A DNA stretch of 63,798 nt, from contig NZ_JAHUWN010000034.1 of assembly GCF_019219025.1 (NCBI RefSeq), forward strand, positions 1-63,798, read 5' to 3'. Shown here piece by piece: positions 8,263 through 16,677 of this stretch. The notes beneath the pieces are model-generated. The model ran no database searches and was not told the origin of the DNA. It saw nothing but the letters and a program-made list of their open reading frames with translations. The stretch comes from Bacillus sp. sid0103. GTDB lineage: Bacteria > Bacillota > Bacilli > Bacillales_B > DSM-18226. The translations under genes and the position numbers were made by a program. Each line of letters begins with the position of its first letter. The stretch's first letter is position 1.

Positions 8263-9792
8263 TTATCGAATAACCATAAACGGTCTCATCATCTCATAAT
8301 CCTCGTGCTCGAGCATATGACAGTGCCAGACATACAAACCTGTAAAAGGGCCAAACTTCATAATAATTCGAGTGACCTGGTTGGGGTCAGCGCGGACCGT
8401 ATCCTTCCAGCCGCGTTCTTGTGGTTCGGGAGGAAGTGGCGGACCTGTGTAATGGATCGTTTTTTCCTTGTTATACCTGTCAACATCGAAATTCCGCCGG
8501 TCTATGACTTGGAAATCAATTAAATGAATATGGATAGGGTGGGAATCCGGAGATAAATTGATCAGATACCATATTTCAGTGGAGCCCAATTTCGGATTCT
8601 CAGTGATCGGGTCATCCCACTGCTTGTTATCCAATAACATCAAGGCCCGACCATATCGATCCATATTGTCAGTTAAAGTAAGGTTTCGTGACTTGGAAGC
8701 GGATTGTTCATTCATCAACGGGTAAGGCATCATATACGCTGGAATCACACTCGTATCGACATTCGCCAGGGGCTGTGTCACTCTAAGCTGCATTACGGTG
8801 CCCGTATGTTCATTGACTGGATCACCACTTGGAAATGGAGCAGGAGCATCGTTTGTCATGATAATATTTTTCCCCTCAAGATTGGTAAAATCAATGATCA
8901 CATCGGCTCGTTCTGCCGGTGATAACAGGAGTTCGTTGACACCAATAGGCTGCTGCATCAATCCTCGTTCCGTCGCAATTAGATACATCCGTTGTCCCGA
9001 ATCAAGCTTGATCCGAAAAAAACGACTATTCGCTGCGTTGAGGAGCCGAAAGCGATATTTACGTGGTTCGACATTTACATAGGGGTGCACTTTACCATTC
9101 ACCAAGATGGTGTCGCCAAAAAATTCAGGAACGACGGACGTTTCCAATTCTGGGACAGGTTTTTGGGGCTGCTTCGGGTAATAAAGCGAGCCATCTTGAT
9201 TGAAAGTCTTGTCTTGAATGACAAGCGGGACGTCATATTTCCCACTTGGTAAATTAAATGACCGCTCCAGTGGATCTCTGATCAGATAGAACCCGGCCAA
9301 GCCAGCATACACATTAAGTCGTGTGATCCCAAGGGTATGGTCATGATACCAAAGGGTGGATGCTCGATCGCAATTATCATATTGATAGACTTGCTTTTTA
9401 AAAAAAGGACCCACCTTTTCGAATCCCTTTGTAAACCAAGCCTCCGGGTAGCCATCGCTTTCCCATTCAACACAAGCACCATGGACATGGACGACCGTTC
9501 GAACTTCCGGGACATCCTTATGGGCACCGTGTACCGTATAGTCGACAGGCAAGAGATGCTTGTCGGGCAGATCGTTTATCCACTTGATAAACACTTTTTC
9601 GCCGCTTTCCACCTCTATCGTTGGCCCCGGGTAGCTGCCTTCGTACCCCCACACGGTTGTATCATTCAACTCACGATGGAGGGATTGCTTAAATTCTGTC
9701 ATCTTCACTTCATAATACGTATAGACCGAATCCTTCCATTGAGGTTTTAAAATCGGGGGAATCGGCAGTTCATCTACAAATTTAGAGAGCAT
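8263..9792 (-). CDS. cotA: Spore coat multicopper oxidase (laccase) CotA
   Basis: A 509-aa protein, close to the 513 aa of Bacillus subtilis CotA. All copper-ligand motifs are visible: HVHG, LWYHDHT, DSHPIHIHL, and the type-1 copper box WHCHMLEHEDYEMM with its Cys, His and axial Met. CotA oxidises phenolics and bilirubin and deposits the brown melanin-like pigment of the outer spore coat. The ribosome site AAAGGAGCG precedes the ATG. CATACATTA on the minus strand (9861-9869) fits the CATAnnnTA -10 box of the late mother-cell sigma factor K, as expected for a coat gene. It has no signal peptide, consistent with assembly from the mother cell. Confidence 0.96.
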   Translation of the reverse strand: MLSKFVDELPIPPILKPQWKDSVYTYYEVKMTEFKQSLHRELNDTTVWGYEGSYPGPTIEVESGEKVFIKWINDLPDKHLLPVDYTVHGAHKDVPEVRTVVHVHGACVEWESDGYPEAWFTKGFEKVGPFFKKQVYQYDNCDRASTLWYHDHTLGITRLNVYAGLAGFYLIRDPLERSFNLPSGKYDVPLVIQDKTFNQDGSLYYPKQPQKPVPELETSVVPEFFGDTILVNGKVHPYVNVEPRKYRFRLLNAANSRFFRIKLDSGQRMYLIATERGLMQQPIGVNELLLSPAERADVIIDFTNLEGKNIIMTNDAPAPFPSGDPVNEHTGTVMQLRVTQPLANVDTSVIPAYMMPYPLMNEQSASKSRNLTLTDNMDRYGRALMLLDNKQWDDPITENPKLGSTEIWYLINLSPDSHPIHIHLIDFQVIDRRNFDVDRYNKEKTIHYTGPPLPPEPQERGWKDTVRADPNQVTRIIMKFGPFTGLYVWHCHMLEHEDYEMMRPFMVIR

Positions 9793-9860
9793 TATCGTTC
9801 CGCTCCTTTATAAGGGCTTGATTCCTGTTTGGTTTTTCCAAAGATAAGTTCTCATCACAG

Positions 9861-9869
9861 TAATGTATG
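9861..9869 (-). promoter_or_regulatory. Candidate SigK -10 element of cotA
   Basis: Reads CATACATTA on the minus strand, about 70 nt upstream of cotA, matching CATAnnnTA. A clear -35 AC at the right spacing is not obvious, so this rests on one half-site. Confidence 0.4.
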
Positions 9870-9997
9870 ACGCAAATTTCGAAAATATATCAATGAAAAA
9901 GCGGGGAGGATCCGTCGAATCAATACTTTTTCAAAAAAACAATCATGTTTGCGACAGAAAATGTTGGGAATTGTCGAACAATACAGAGGGGGGTAAA

Positions 9998-10069
9998 ATG
10001 TCATGGGCCGCATTTCATGACAACCATAATCCTATCCCTGTTAATCCAACGACTGAAATTTACCCCTAA
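9998..10069 (+). CDS. 23-aa micro-ORF ahead of the LysM/SH3 gene
   Basis: Reads MSWAAFHDNHNPIPVNPTTE and ends IYP. It has a near-perfect ribosome site (GAGGGGGGT, 6 nt upstream) and ends 19 nt before the next gene's start. It could be a small protein or a leader peptide coupled to the downstream gene. No family is recognised. Confidence 0.45.
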   Translation: MSWAAFHDNHNPIPVNPTTEIYP

Positions 10070-10088
10070 TGAGTGAATAGGAGAACTA

Positions 10089-11330
10089 GTGAACATGACG
10101 AAAAAATTATTTGTAAATGGCGAATTAACACAAAGCAGGAAAGAAACGCACGGAAAACACAAGCACCCAGAATTTACTTCAAGAATGGAAAAACGCGAAT
10201 ATGAAAAGAACACTCATTTTTTTGATATTCGAAATGTATTAGATGTCAAAGGATTCCTAAACGATATACGTGCCGATTGGAATACATATGTGGCACAAAT
10301 CAACCAATGGATTCAAAAAAGCCCGGTAAAAAGACTTGTCGTAACAGGCATCTTTACCATTGTCCTTAGCTTTTTTGCAAGCACTTCCAATGCAGCTTTT
10401 ATTAAGGAATATACATATCAGGTGAAAAATGGCGAAAAAATTGAAAACATCGCTGCAGAACATGGAATAACCGCACAAGAAATTTTAGAAGCGAACGGGA
10501 TCACGTCCATTAACGGTAAAAAAATTCTTTTACCAAAAGTACATAACAGAAACGTTACCGCCACCACACTAAATGTTCGGTCCCAACCCAACACGAAAAG
10601 CAGTATCATTGGCACCTATCAGAAAGGGGATGTTGTGAAGGTTTCATTCGTAGAAAACGGATGGGCCGGCATTCTCATAAAAGGAAGAGTATGTTTTGTG
10701 AGTGCCGATTATCTTACCACACCTGGTGAAACGACTAAACCAGCTGTAACTCAACCCAAAACTATGTATGTAACGGCCGATTCGCTCCGAGTTCGAGAGG
10801 GTGCCTCCACGAGTAGTACAGTCCTAGGTTCGGTAAAATTAAACGATATGGTGTCTGTAAAATCATCAATGAATGGTTGGGCACAGATTAATTTTAACGG
10901 CAAAGTAGCGTTTGTTAATAAAACCTATTTAACTACCAATAAACCAGCAACAACAAAACCAAGTTCAACCGTGTACGTGATTAAGCCCGGTGACACGTTT
11001 GCAAAAATCGGTAAAGCCTTAAATATCTCTGTGGCATCCATTCAGAAACTGAATCCAACGGTGGACTCATCCAAGTTAACAATTGGACAAAAAATTAATA
11101 TCCCTGCCACAACTGTACCGACAACTGCTAATCAATTAATAGTAGTAGCTCAAATTGGAGAAGTTGACTCAAAAGGAACGTTTCGTTTTACAACCTCTAC
11201 CGGAAGCAGCTATGTTGCCAAAGCATCAGGCGGCTTGCTAAAAGAAGTAATGACCCATCGTGGGAAAAACGTAACCCTCACACTTGAAGGAAAAAGGGGT
11301 CAACAAATGACTTTACTCTCTCTTCAATAA
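10089..11330 (+). CDS. Membrane-anchored LysM and SH3b surface protein
   Basis: A 413-aa protein. Residues 1-75 are charged and cytoplasmic; one membrane helix or uncleaved signal (about 76-98, LVVTGIFTIVLSFFA) leads outward. Next come a LysM-like domain (about 100-145), two bacterial SH3 domains (about 150-205 and 215-285, with LNVRSQP and LRVREGAS), a second LysM (about 295-340, VYVIKPGDTFAKIG) and a 65-aa beta-rich tail. LysM binds peptidoglycan glycan and SH3b binds wall peptides, so this is a wall-attached protein without a catalytic domain. The start is GTG at 10089 with TAGGAG upstream; an ATG follows two codons later. Confidence 0.8.
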   Translation: MNMTKKLFVNGELTQSRKETHGKHKHPEFTSRMEKREYEKNTHFFDIRNVLDVKGFLNDIRADWNTYVAQINQWIQKSPVKRLVVTGIFTIVLSFFASTSNAAFIKEYTYQVKNGEKIENIAAEHGITAQEILEANGITSINGKKILLPKVHNRNVTATTLNVRSQPNTKSSIIGTYQKGDVVKVSFVENGWAGILIKGRVCFVSADYLTTPGETTKPAVTQPKTMYVTADSLRVREGASTSSTVLGSVKLNDMVSVKSSMNGWAQINFNGKVAFVNKTYLTTNKPATTKPSSTVYVIKPGDTFAKIGKALNISVASIQKLNPTVDSSKLTIGQKINIPATTVPTTANQLIVVAQIGEVDSKGTFRFTTSTGSSYVAKASGGLLKEVMTHRGKNVTLTLEGKRGQQMTLLSLQ

Positions 11331-11348
11331 AATCGTACCAATAAAATT

Positions 11349-11373
11349 AGCCTCCAGTGTGAGGCTTTTTTTA
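11349..11373 (+). terminator. Intrinsic terminator
   Basis: AGCCTC pairs with GAGGCT around CAGTGT, followed by seven Ts. Confidence 0.85.
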
Positions 11374-11421
11374 TTGGATCGTTCTGGTTTTAGAAGAAAT
11401 AGTGGATCTTAAAAGGGGTTT

Positions 11422-11547
11422 GGCGGAAAAGTAGGTAAAGTTGGCGGAATTACATCCCAGATTGGTGGAATCCGCATCTTAATTGGCGGAATCCCTCCAC
11501 AGTTTGGCGGAATACACGTCCAAATCGGCGGAATCCCTACTTCATAA
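11422..11547. repeat. 21-bp-phased array, GGCGGAAT core (6 units), copy 2
   Basis: Cores begin at 11422, 11443, 11464, 11485, 11506 and 11527, all 21 bp apart. The spacer words keep the same unit order as 4859-4984 (AAAGTT in unit 1, CCGCATC in unit 3, CCACAGTTT in unit 4, CACGTCCAA in unit 5, CATAA at the end). The whole block was therefore copied, not expanded independently. Confidence 0.8.
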
Positions 11548-11684
11548 AAGTCAGGAAGGCCAACATTTAGCTATATAAGAAGTTGTATCTGCTGACCTTA
11601 TCATTCGAACGAAGCAGGATAGTTTACCAAGTTGCACGAATTAATTAAGTGGAACTTTACACAAATGATAAGGGGATATATGAA

Positions 11685-12113
11685 GTGAAACCTAATGTAA
11701 AAATCATGAAATCAGATTCGGAAATTATGTTTACTTTCAGCACGATCAAACAACTACGTCCGCATTTAACAGAAGATAATTATTTAGAAAAAATCAAACG
11801 AATGCAAGATAAATATGGTTATAATTTAGTTGCCGTGATTGAGGATAATGAAGTAAAAGCAGCAGCTGGATATAGGATCACGGAATCTCTAGCCTGGGGA
11901 AATTATTTTTATATAGATGATTTCATTACAAATGAGAAAAATCGTCGTAAGGGTTATGCAAATATCTTATGGGAGTGGCTAATTGATCAAGCTAAGATAA
12001 ATGGTTGTGAACAATTCCATTTGGATTCTGGTGTACATAGACACGATGCTCATCGATTTTACCTGAAAGGTAGATTAGATATTACTTGCCATCATTTTCA
12101 AATGTCTTTTTAA
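11685..12113 (+). CDS. GNAT-family N-acetyltransferase
   Basis: About 142 aa. The acetyl-CoA-binding motif A region is visible as DDFITNEKNRRKGYANILWE (R-x-x-G-x-A form), followed by HLDSGVHRHDAHRFYLK, the usual motif B. The substrate is unknown. The GTG at 11685 has AAGGGG 8-9 nt upstream; an earlier GTG at 11649 lacks a ribosome site. Histidine-rich motif B sequence (GVHRHDAHRFY) is typical of a common Bacillus GNAT subgroup. Confidence 0.85.
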   Translation: MKPNVKIMKSDSEIMFTFSTIKQLRPHLTEDNYLEKIKRMQDKYGYNLVAVIEDNEVKAAAGYRITESLAWGNYFYIDDFITNEKNRRKGYANILWEWLIDQAKINGCEQFHLDSGVHRHDAHRFYLKGRLDITCHHFQMSF

Positions 12114-12240
12114 CTAATAATAGGTAATGATGGGGGATGCTGCGGCAATCCCTCTTCTTGTTGTGCTACAAGGCTGAAGAGTGTAACGTATTATTACTAT
12201 ACAATAATAATAGATACTTTATTTGGAAGGATACCCACCT

Positions 12241-12849
12241 ATGGAGATTCTTGTTTTTTTGAAAGGTTTAGTGATTGGTTTTTCTATTGCTGCTCCTGTA
12301 GGACCTATTGGTGTATTGGTGATTAAAAGAACATTAGGTCAGGGGAGAATATATGGAATTGTGTCTGGAGTTGGGGCAGCAAGTGCGGATGCTCTATATG
12401 GTCTTATTGCAGGGCTTGGTTTAACCGTTATTACGAGTTTTTTTATTGGACAACAGTTTTGGTTTCATTTAGCAGGGGGAGCATTCCTCTGTTATTTAGG
12501 AGTGAAAATAGCCATATCAGAAGCATCGGAAAATCCGGCGCGAGTGCAAGGTCAGCATCTGGGGGCATATTCCTCCGTTTTTCTCCTTACTCTGACAAAC
12601 CCTATGACGATACTATCTTTTGTTGGCATTTTCTCAGGATTAGGACTCACCCAGGCTAATGAAGGATCTGTGGTGACATTGGTTTTAGGTGTATTTATGG
12701 GTTCAGGAATTTGGTGGCTGCTCCTCTGTTTTGTAGTGGGGCTTTTCAAGGAAGTTCTCAAAAAACAAACCTTAATATGGATTAACCGATTATCGGGTCT
12801 TATCATTTTTTTATTTGGAATCTATTCCTTTTGGGGGTTATTGCACTAA
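12241..12849 (+). CDS. LysE-family exporter
   Basis: A 202-aa membrane protein with about six helices. The N-terminal GFSIAAPVGPIGVLVIKRTL matches the LysE/RhtB family signature (APVGPIG). Members export amino acids such as lysine, homoserine or threonine; the substrate is not inferable. The ATG at 12241 has GGAAGGA at a fitting distance; a TTG six codons earlier overlaps that site. The last codons (LLH-stop) lie inside a segment that recurs at 17493-17614, so the natural 3' end may have been replaced by, or copied with, this repeat. Confidence 0.85.
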   Translation: MEILVFLKGLVIGFSIAAPVGPIGVLVIKRTLGQGRIYGIVSGVGAASADALYGLIAGLGLTVITSFFIGQQFWFHLAGGAFLCYLGVKIAISEASENPARVQGQHLGAYSSVFLLTLTNPMTILSFVGIFSGLGLTQANEGSVVTLVLGVFMGSGIWWLLLCFVVGLFKEVLKKQTLIWINRLSGLIIFLFGIYSFWGLLH

Positions 12850-12943
12850 CGATGCAGGTTTGTGGAAGAAGGGGAGGGAAAATCTCTTTACGCCGCATTT
12901 GATCAATAGTGTGTAGGAAGAACAACTTATTGAAAAAGGCACC
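12823..12943. repeat. 121-bp segment duplicated at 17493-17614, copy 1
   Basis: Begins in the last codons of the LysE gene (TATTCCTTTTGGGGG) and runs past GTGTGTAGGAAGAACAAC. It is nearly identical to the segment following the TetR gene, with a few substitutions and a 2-bp indel. Confidence 0.85.
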
Positions 12944-13008
12944 CATAAGGCGCCTAAAGGGAATTTGTATCTCAGAACTTTTATATTATGGAACTGTTTT
13001 GTATTTGC

Positions 13009-13035
13009 AAAAAGAATCCCCCCTAAAGGGGGAGG
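13009..13035 (-). terminator. Terminator of the cotD-like gene
   Basis: Minus strand: CCTCCCCC pairs with GGGGGGA around TTTA, followed by TTCTTTTT. Confidence 0.75.
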
Positions 13036-13045
13036 TTAAATGCAA

Positions 13046-13330
13046 CTAGAATCCAAATGGCCCTTGAGGACAACAAGGATTATGTGGCATACCGCACATC
13101 GTATGTGTTTCACAGCATTCATTTACAACGGATTCGGTATGTGGGAAAAAGTGTTGATGAACTGTAGTAGTGTGAGAAGGATGTAGATGCGTTACTACTT
13201 TATTAAATATATTTGTCTTAACATATTGTTGTCCTGGTGAAACTAACGGTGGATCATATTGAGCAGGAAACACTTGGGGCGGGCAGTTGAATGTATTGGG
13301 GCTGTTGAAAATTTCATAAATTGCTCCCAA
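13046..13330 (-). CDS. cotD: CotD-like spore coat protein
   Basis: A 94-aa protein rich in His, Cys and Pro. The core HLHPSHTTTVHQHFFPHT is the CotD signature, followed by NECCETHTMCGMPHNPCCPQ near the C-terminus. CotD is an inner-coat protein made late in the mother cell. The apparent start is TTG at 13330 (reading MGAIYEIF), but its ribosome site is weak (GGTGAG, close to the codon), and it begins only about 15 bp from the terminator of the upstream AHSA1 operon. The same junction sequence recurs in the decayed copy near 18340, where the coat gene is missing. Confidence 0.85.
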   Translation of the reverse strand: MGAIYEIFNSPNTFNCPPQVFPAQYDPPLVSPGQQYVKTNIFNKVVTHLHPSHTTTVHQHFFPHTESVVNECCETHTMCGMPHNPCCPQGPFGF

Positions 13331-13343
13331 CTCTCACCCAAAA

Positions 13344-13366
13344 GAAAAAACACCGATTATCGGTGC
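13344..13366 (-). terminator. Terminator of the arsR-AHSA1 operon
   Basis: Minus strand: CACCGATAATCGGTG perfect palindrome followed by TTTTTTC. The same element is present at 18351-18372 behind the pseudogene. Confidence 0.8.
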
Positions 13367-13404
13367 TTATTCTTTAATACACAAGGCAGCAAATATCCAA
13401 TTCC

Positions 13405-13935
13405 TCACGCCATAGGCAAGTAATCGTCGAGCTGATCAAAGGTTCCGCCAAAACCTTGCTTCATGGATTCAAACTCTTCTACAAATCTCTTGCGTTCTTC
13501 TTCAGATGCATTTATTGGACCACCTCGAAGGGTGATGGTGGTTTTGCCTTCATTTTCTGAAAGAGTTAGTGTATTTAATATTTCCAGCGGCCAGATTGGG
13601 CTAAAAGGTGCACGAACGGTATTGCCCTCTTCATCAGCAAACGAATTGATAAAGACGAGCTTTTCTGGAGAAATGATTTCGCGATAAATAAACTTGCCCC
13701 ACATTTCGTGGCCGTCTTCGGATCGCATTCTGAAGTGGAAGATCCCATCTGGGCGGAGATCGAATTTATTTATATCTAATGCGAAGCCTTTTGGTCCCCA
13801 CCAGTGCTTAAGATGCTCAGGCTCGGTCCAAACCTTGAACACTAGCTCTCGTGGTGCATTGAAGGTTCGCGTGATCACCAATTCACTTTTTTCAGGATTC
13901 ATGGTAGCAGAGTCAGTTAGATTTTCATTTAGCAT
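13405..13935 (-). CDS. AHSA1/SRPBCC domain protein (paralogue 1)
   Basis: A 176-aa protein. The family signature is clear: TRTFNAPRELVFKVWTEP, then HWWGPKGF, with C-terminal FESMKQGFGGTFDQLDDYL. SRPBCC/START-like domains form a hydrophobic pocket; this subgroup (activator of Hsp90 ATPase homologue 1-like) usually sits beside an ArsR regulator, as here. The true ligand is unknown. GAAGGAGGAACTAAA precedes the ATG at 13935; longer readings run back into the upstream gene. It is the third gene of a three-gene operon with 14492-14827 and 13967-14446. Confidence 0.88.
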   Translation of the reverse strand: MLNENLTDSATMNPEKSELVITRTFNAPRELVFKVWTEPEHLKHWWGPKGFALDINKFDLRPDGIFHFRMRSEDGHEMWGKFIYREIISPEKLVFINSFADEEGNTVRAPFSPIWPLEILNTLTLSENEGKTTITLRGGPINASEEERKRFVEEFESMKQGFGGTFDQLDDYLPMA

Positions 13936-13966
13936 TTTAGTTCCTCCTTCGGAATGGTTTTGTTTA

Positions 13967-14446
13967 TTAAATCTTTGCCAATTGTTCCTCAAGACGATCA
14001 AGTGTGGATTTTGCCCCTTCAATGGCCCCGTACTGCTTGACCACCTTATCCAATTCTTCTGCGGACTTGAAGCGTGTCCGCATGTTAAGTGCGGTTTTAT
14101 TTCCTTCATCTTCGAACATCACAGTCACATGAAATGGTTCGTCGTCTCCACCGCCATGTGAATAAACGAGCCTTTCGGGGCTCACAACCTCGATGTATTC
14201 GATGTAATTGTCATAATCTACACCATCGGGACCGTGCATGACGTAACGCCATACACCACCTGGCTTTACGTCAATTTCTTGTACCGTAATCGTAAAACCT
14301 TTTGGTCCCCACCAGTGGGGCAGATGTTCGGGATCCGTCCAAGTCTTATATACAAGCTCACGTGGCGCATCAAAGATACGGGAGACCACGAGTTCCCGTC
14401 CCTCTATGGACGTAACGGTGTTATTTGTTGCATTACTTTCTAGCAT
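13967..14446 (-). CDS. AHSA1/SRPBCC domain protein (paralogue 2)
   Basis: A 159-aa protein: SRIFDAPRELVYKTWTDP, HWWGPKGFTITV, then MHGPDGVDYDNYIEYIEVV and a C-terminal STLDRLEEQLAKI. It is homologous to its downstream neighbour. The AGGAGG ribosome site stands 6-8 nt before the ATG. It is 45 bp downstream of the arsR-like gene and 31 bp upstream of paralogue 1, so co-transcription is likely. A fragment of this gene is fused to a fragment of paralogue 1 in the pseudogene at 18408-18602. Confidence 0.9.
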   Translation of the reverse strand: MLESNATNNTVTSIEGRELVVSRIFDAPRELVYKTWTDPEHLPHWWGPKGFTITVQEIDVKPGGVWRYVMHGPDGVDYDNYIEYIEVVSPERLVYSHGGGDDEPFHVTVMFEDEGNKTALNMRTRFKSAEELDKVVKQYGAIEGAKSTLDRLEEQLAKI

Positions 14447-14491
14447 AATCTTGTTCCTCCTTTATCATATTGATGATACTTTCCGAGAGGA

Positions 14492-14827
14492 CTACTGCTT
14501 GTCGTCATTCTTCACTTCCTTACTTTGCAGGACCTGCAGGTAATCGTCTAAGCGATCTAATCTCTCGTTCCAGATGTGGCGGTAAGACTCCAACCAGTCA
14601 TCAAGCTCTTTGAACGGCTCGGCTCTCAGTTTGTAGATTCGCCGATTGGCCAGCGCTTGAACCTCGACGAGCCCGGCATTATTAAGTACACGAAGATGTT
14701 TAGAAGCTTGCGGCTGGTTGAGCCCAAGACGATCGGCAATTTCCCCTACAGTGAGTGGACCATCACGCAAGAGTTCGACTATGTGAAGACGGTTGGGTTC
14801 AGCAAGAGCATTCAAAGTTGTTTTCAT
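14492..14827 (-). CDS. ArsR/SmtB-family repressor, probably leaderless
   Basis: A 111-aa winged-helix regulator: LAEPNRLHIVELL, then GEIADRLGLNQPQASKHLRV (recognition helix). No Cys metal-binding motif is visible, as usual for ArsR members paired with AHSA1 genes. The ATG at 14827 has no ribosome site and lies only 6 nt after a TATATT -10 box with TTGACA 18 bp upstream, so the transcript would begin at or near the start codon. Two copies of the palindrome GGAATATTCC flank the -35 box, a natural autoregulation site. It heads the operon with two AHSA1 genes. Confidence 0.9.
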   Translation of the reverse strand: MKTTLNALAEPNRLHIVELLRDGPLTVGEIADRLGLNQPQASKHLRVLNNAGLVEVQALANRRIYKLRAEPFKELDDWLESYRHIWNERLDRLDDYLQVLQSKEVKNDDKQ

Positions 14828-14833
14828 GAATTT

Positions 14834-14873
14834 AATATACCTGAAATGGAATATTCCTGTCAAGGAATATTCT
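14834..14873 (-). promoter_or_regulatory. arsR promoter with twin palindromic operator
   Basis: On the minus strand TTGACA (14858-14863) and TATATT (14834-14839) are 18 bp apart. GGAATATTCC at 14848-14857 and GGAATATTC at 14864-14873 are each palindromic and centred 16 bp apart around the -35 hexamer. I infer binding by the ArsR protein itself. Confidence 0.7.
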
Positions 14874-15070
14874 AAATATTTTTCCCTAATTTGTGTTCCG
14901 TGGCACCTCTGTGAGAGTGTGCAGTCTGATTTTTCCTAAATGAGGGGCTCTAGTTAATATGTGCAGATTAGCTTTATAAACTCTTTATTATATTTGATCT
15001 TCAATAATCCGGCGCCATTCTTTAATAAGAAGACGTCCATCCCGCGTTCTGCTATTAATACCCCTAAAAG

Positions 15071-15119
15071 AAAAAATGGATGACTTTTTCCCGTTATCGA
15101 GAAAAGGTCATCCATTTTT
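15071..15119 (-). terminator. Terminator of the MFS gene
   Basis: AAAAATGGATGAC pairs with GTCATCCATTTTT, extended by TTTTC/GAAAA. Long and bidirectional. Confidence 0.85.
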
Positions 15120-15123
15120 CTTA

Positions 15124-16599
15124 TTAATGCCCTGCCATCATGGCGACTTTCGCGTCATTTGAATCATCATCTGATGCAGGGTCCGGCTGTTGTTTTGGTC
15201 TGCTAAGGATGGTTCCTAAAAGTGCACCAGCTAACGCAATCCCTGCAGCTAGAAGGAAGGTGTCACCATAGGCAGCAACGGCTGCTTCAATGGGATTAGT
15301 TGTACCTGTCATATGATCAGTGATTCTTGATGTTAGGAACCCAGTCATACCTGCTACTGCAAATGAAACCATGACTTGTTGAGCCGCTGTCGTTAATGGT
15401 GTGACACGACTAACAAGATGTCTTGGAGCGGATTGAAGAACATGGGTATTAATCGCCATCATGGATAGTCCCATACCTGCTCCCATCATCACTAAACATG
15501 TAATGATAAATCCAGTAGTTGTATCCATAGAAATTCGTGAAAGCATAAATAGCGCTGCAGTAATAATAGACAAGCCTGTTATGGCTAAAGGACGAGCACC
15601 GATTTTATCATATAAACGCCCTCCGATTGGCATCATAACACCTGATGCTAGAGCTTGTGGAAGTAGAATTAATCCAGTATCTAAAGCACCGTAACCTCTA
15701 ACGGTTTGCAAAAATAACGGGACAATAATCATAACCCCAAATAATGCGATTTGGGAAATCCATGTGATCACAATACCTTTTCTAAAGTCAGATGATCCAA
15801 AAACTCTCAGCTCTAATAAAGGCTGTTTTTGACGAAGTTCGACGAAAATGAAAATGAGGAGAGCCGCTCCTCCTACAATTAATCCAGTCAGAGTTTCCGA
15901 TGAAGTCCAACTCTTACCCCCTTCACTTACTCCATAGGCAAGCATGGAGAAGGCAATAGGTGCTAAAAGGATTCCTAAAAAATCAAGTGTGGGAACTGTC
16001 TTACGCTCAACATTCGGTAAAAATTTTATTCCAACCAAAATGGCAATAATACCGATTGGCAAATTGATAAGGAAAATCCAGTGCCAAGTAACGTATTCTA
16101 CAAGATATCCTGCTAAAACAGGTCCTAGTGCAGGTGCTAAAAGCATCGGAATCCCAAGTGTTCCCATGACGGACCCCATTTTGTCTGGAGGAGCTAGTCG
16201 GAAAATCATGGCCATTCCTATTGGAGCAACCATTCCTCCGCCCAGTCCTTGAATCACCCGATAGAGGATTAGCTGTTCAGGGGTTTGGGCAATAGAACAT
16301 AGAACGGAACCAAGCGTAAACAAGGCAATCGTAATTAAAAATATCTTTTTTGCCCCAAATCGGTCTGTCATCCAGCCAGCTAAAGGAATGACAGCTGATA
16401 ATGCAAGGGTATAACCTGTTATGGACCATTGCATGGTCGAAACATCCGATTTAAAATCTTTTACTATTCCAGGCAGCGCAACATTCATTGCCGTACTATC
16501 AAGAATAACCATTATCATACCCACAATGACAGCTAGCATTGGTCCTATGATGGTTTTAATAGAAAAGGCCTCATTATTATTTTCTATTTTTGTTGACAT
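15124..16599 (-). CDS. DHA2-family MFS drug efflux transporter
   Basis: A 491-aa protein with about 14 membrane helices, the length of the EmrB/QacA (DHA2) group. Visible motifs: ILDSTAMNVALP in helix 1, GWMTDRFGAKK (motif A), RVIQGLGGGMVAP (motif B) and GPVLAGYL (antiporter motif C). It probably expels toxic organic compounds by proton antiport. AAAAGGAGATGATTTTCGT precedes the ATG at 16599, which I prefer to a start 13 codons upstream. It is divergent from a TetR gene, and two TTAAACnnnGTTTAA-type palindromes lie upstream. Confidence 0.93.
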   Translation of the reverse strand: MSTKIENNNEAFSIKTIIGPMLAVIVGMIMVILDSTAMNVALPGIVKDFKSDVSTMQWSITGYTLALSAVIPLAGWMTDRFGAKKIFLITIALFTLGSVLCSIAQTPEQLILYRVIQGLGGGMVAPIGMAMIFRLAPPDKMGSVMGTLGIPMLLAPALGPVLAGYLVEYVTWHWIFLINLPIGIIAILVGIKFLPNVERKTVPTLDFLGILLAPIAFSMLAYGVSEGGKSWTSSETLTGLIVGGAALLIFIFVELRQKQPLLELRVFGSSDFRKGIVITWISQIALFGVMIIVPLFLQTVRGYGALDTGLILLPQALASGVMMPIGGRLYDKIGARPLAITGLSIITAALFMLSRISMDTTTGFIITCLVMMGAGMGLSMMAINTHVLQSAPRHLVSRVTPLTTAAQQVMVSFAVAGMTGFLTSRITDHMTGTTNPIEAAVAAYGDTFLLAAGIALAGALLGTILSRPKQQPDPASDDDSNDAKVAMMAGH

Positions 16600-16650
16600 A
16601 CGAAAATCATCTCCTTTTCTAAAAACGTAATCTTCCATCTAAGCTATTAA

Positions 16651-16677
16651 TTAAACAGCGTTTTAAACAATGTTTAA
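16651..16677. promoter_or_regulatory. Candidate TetR operators before the MFS gene
   Basis: Two overlapping palindromes: TTAAACAGCGTTTTAA (16651-16666, imperfect) and TTAAACAATGTTTAA (16663-16677). The same TTAAACnnnGTTTAA form occurs at 16797-16811 in front of the tetR gene. Confidence 0.65.

Noticed and set aside
126..11547. CRISPR-like interpretation of the spaced repeats
   Set aside because: Cores are only 8-11 bp with 10-13-bp spacers, differ between loci, and no cas genes are present.
14985..15060. Minus-strand fragment reading SRTRDGRLLIKEWRRIIEDQ
   Set aside because: Protein-like, but only 24 codons, with no start and no homologue that I can name; too weak to list as a gene.
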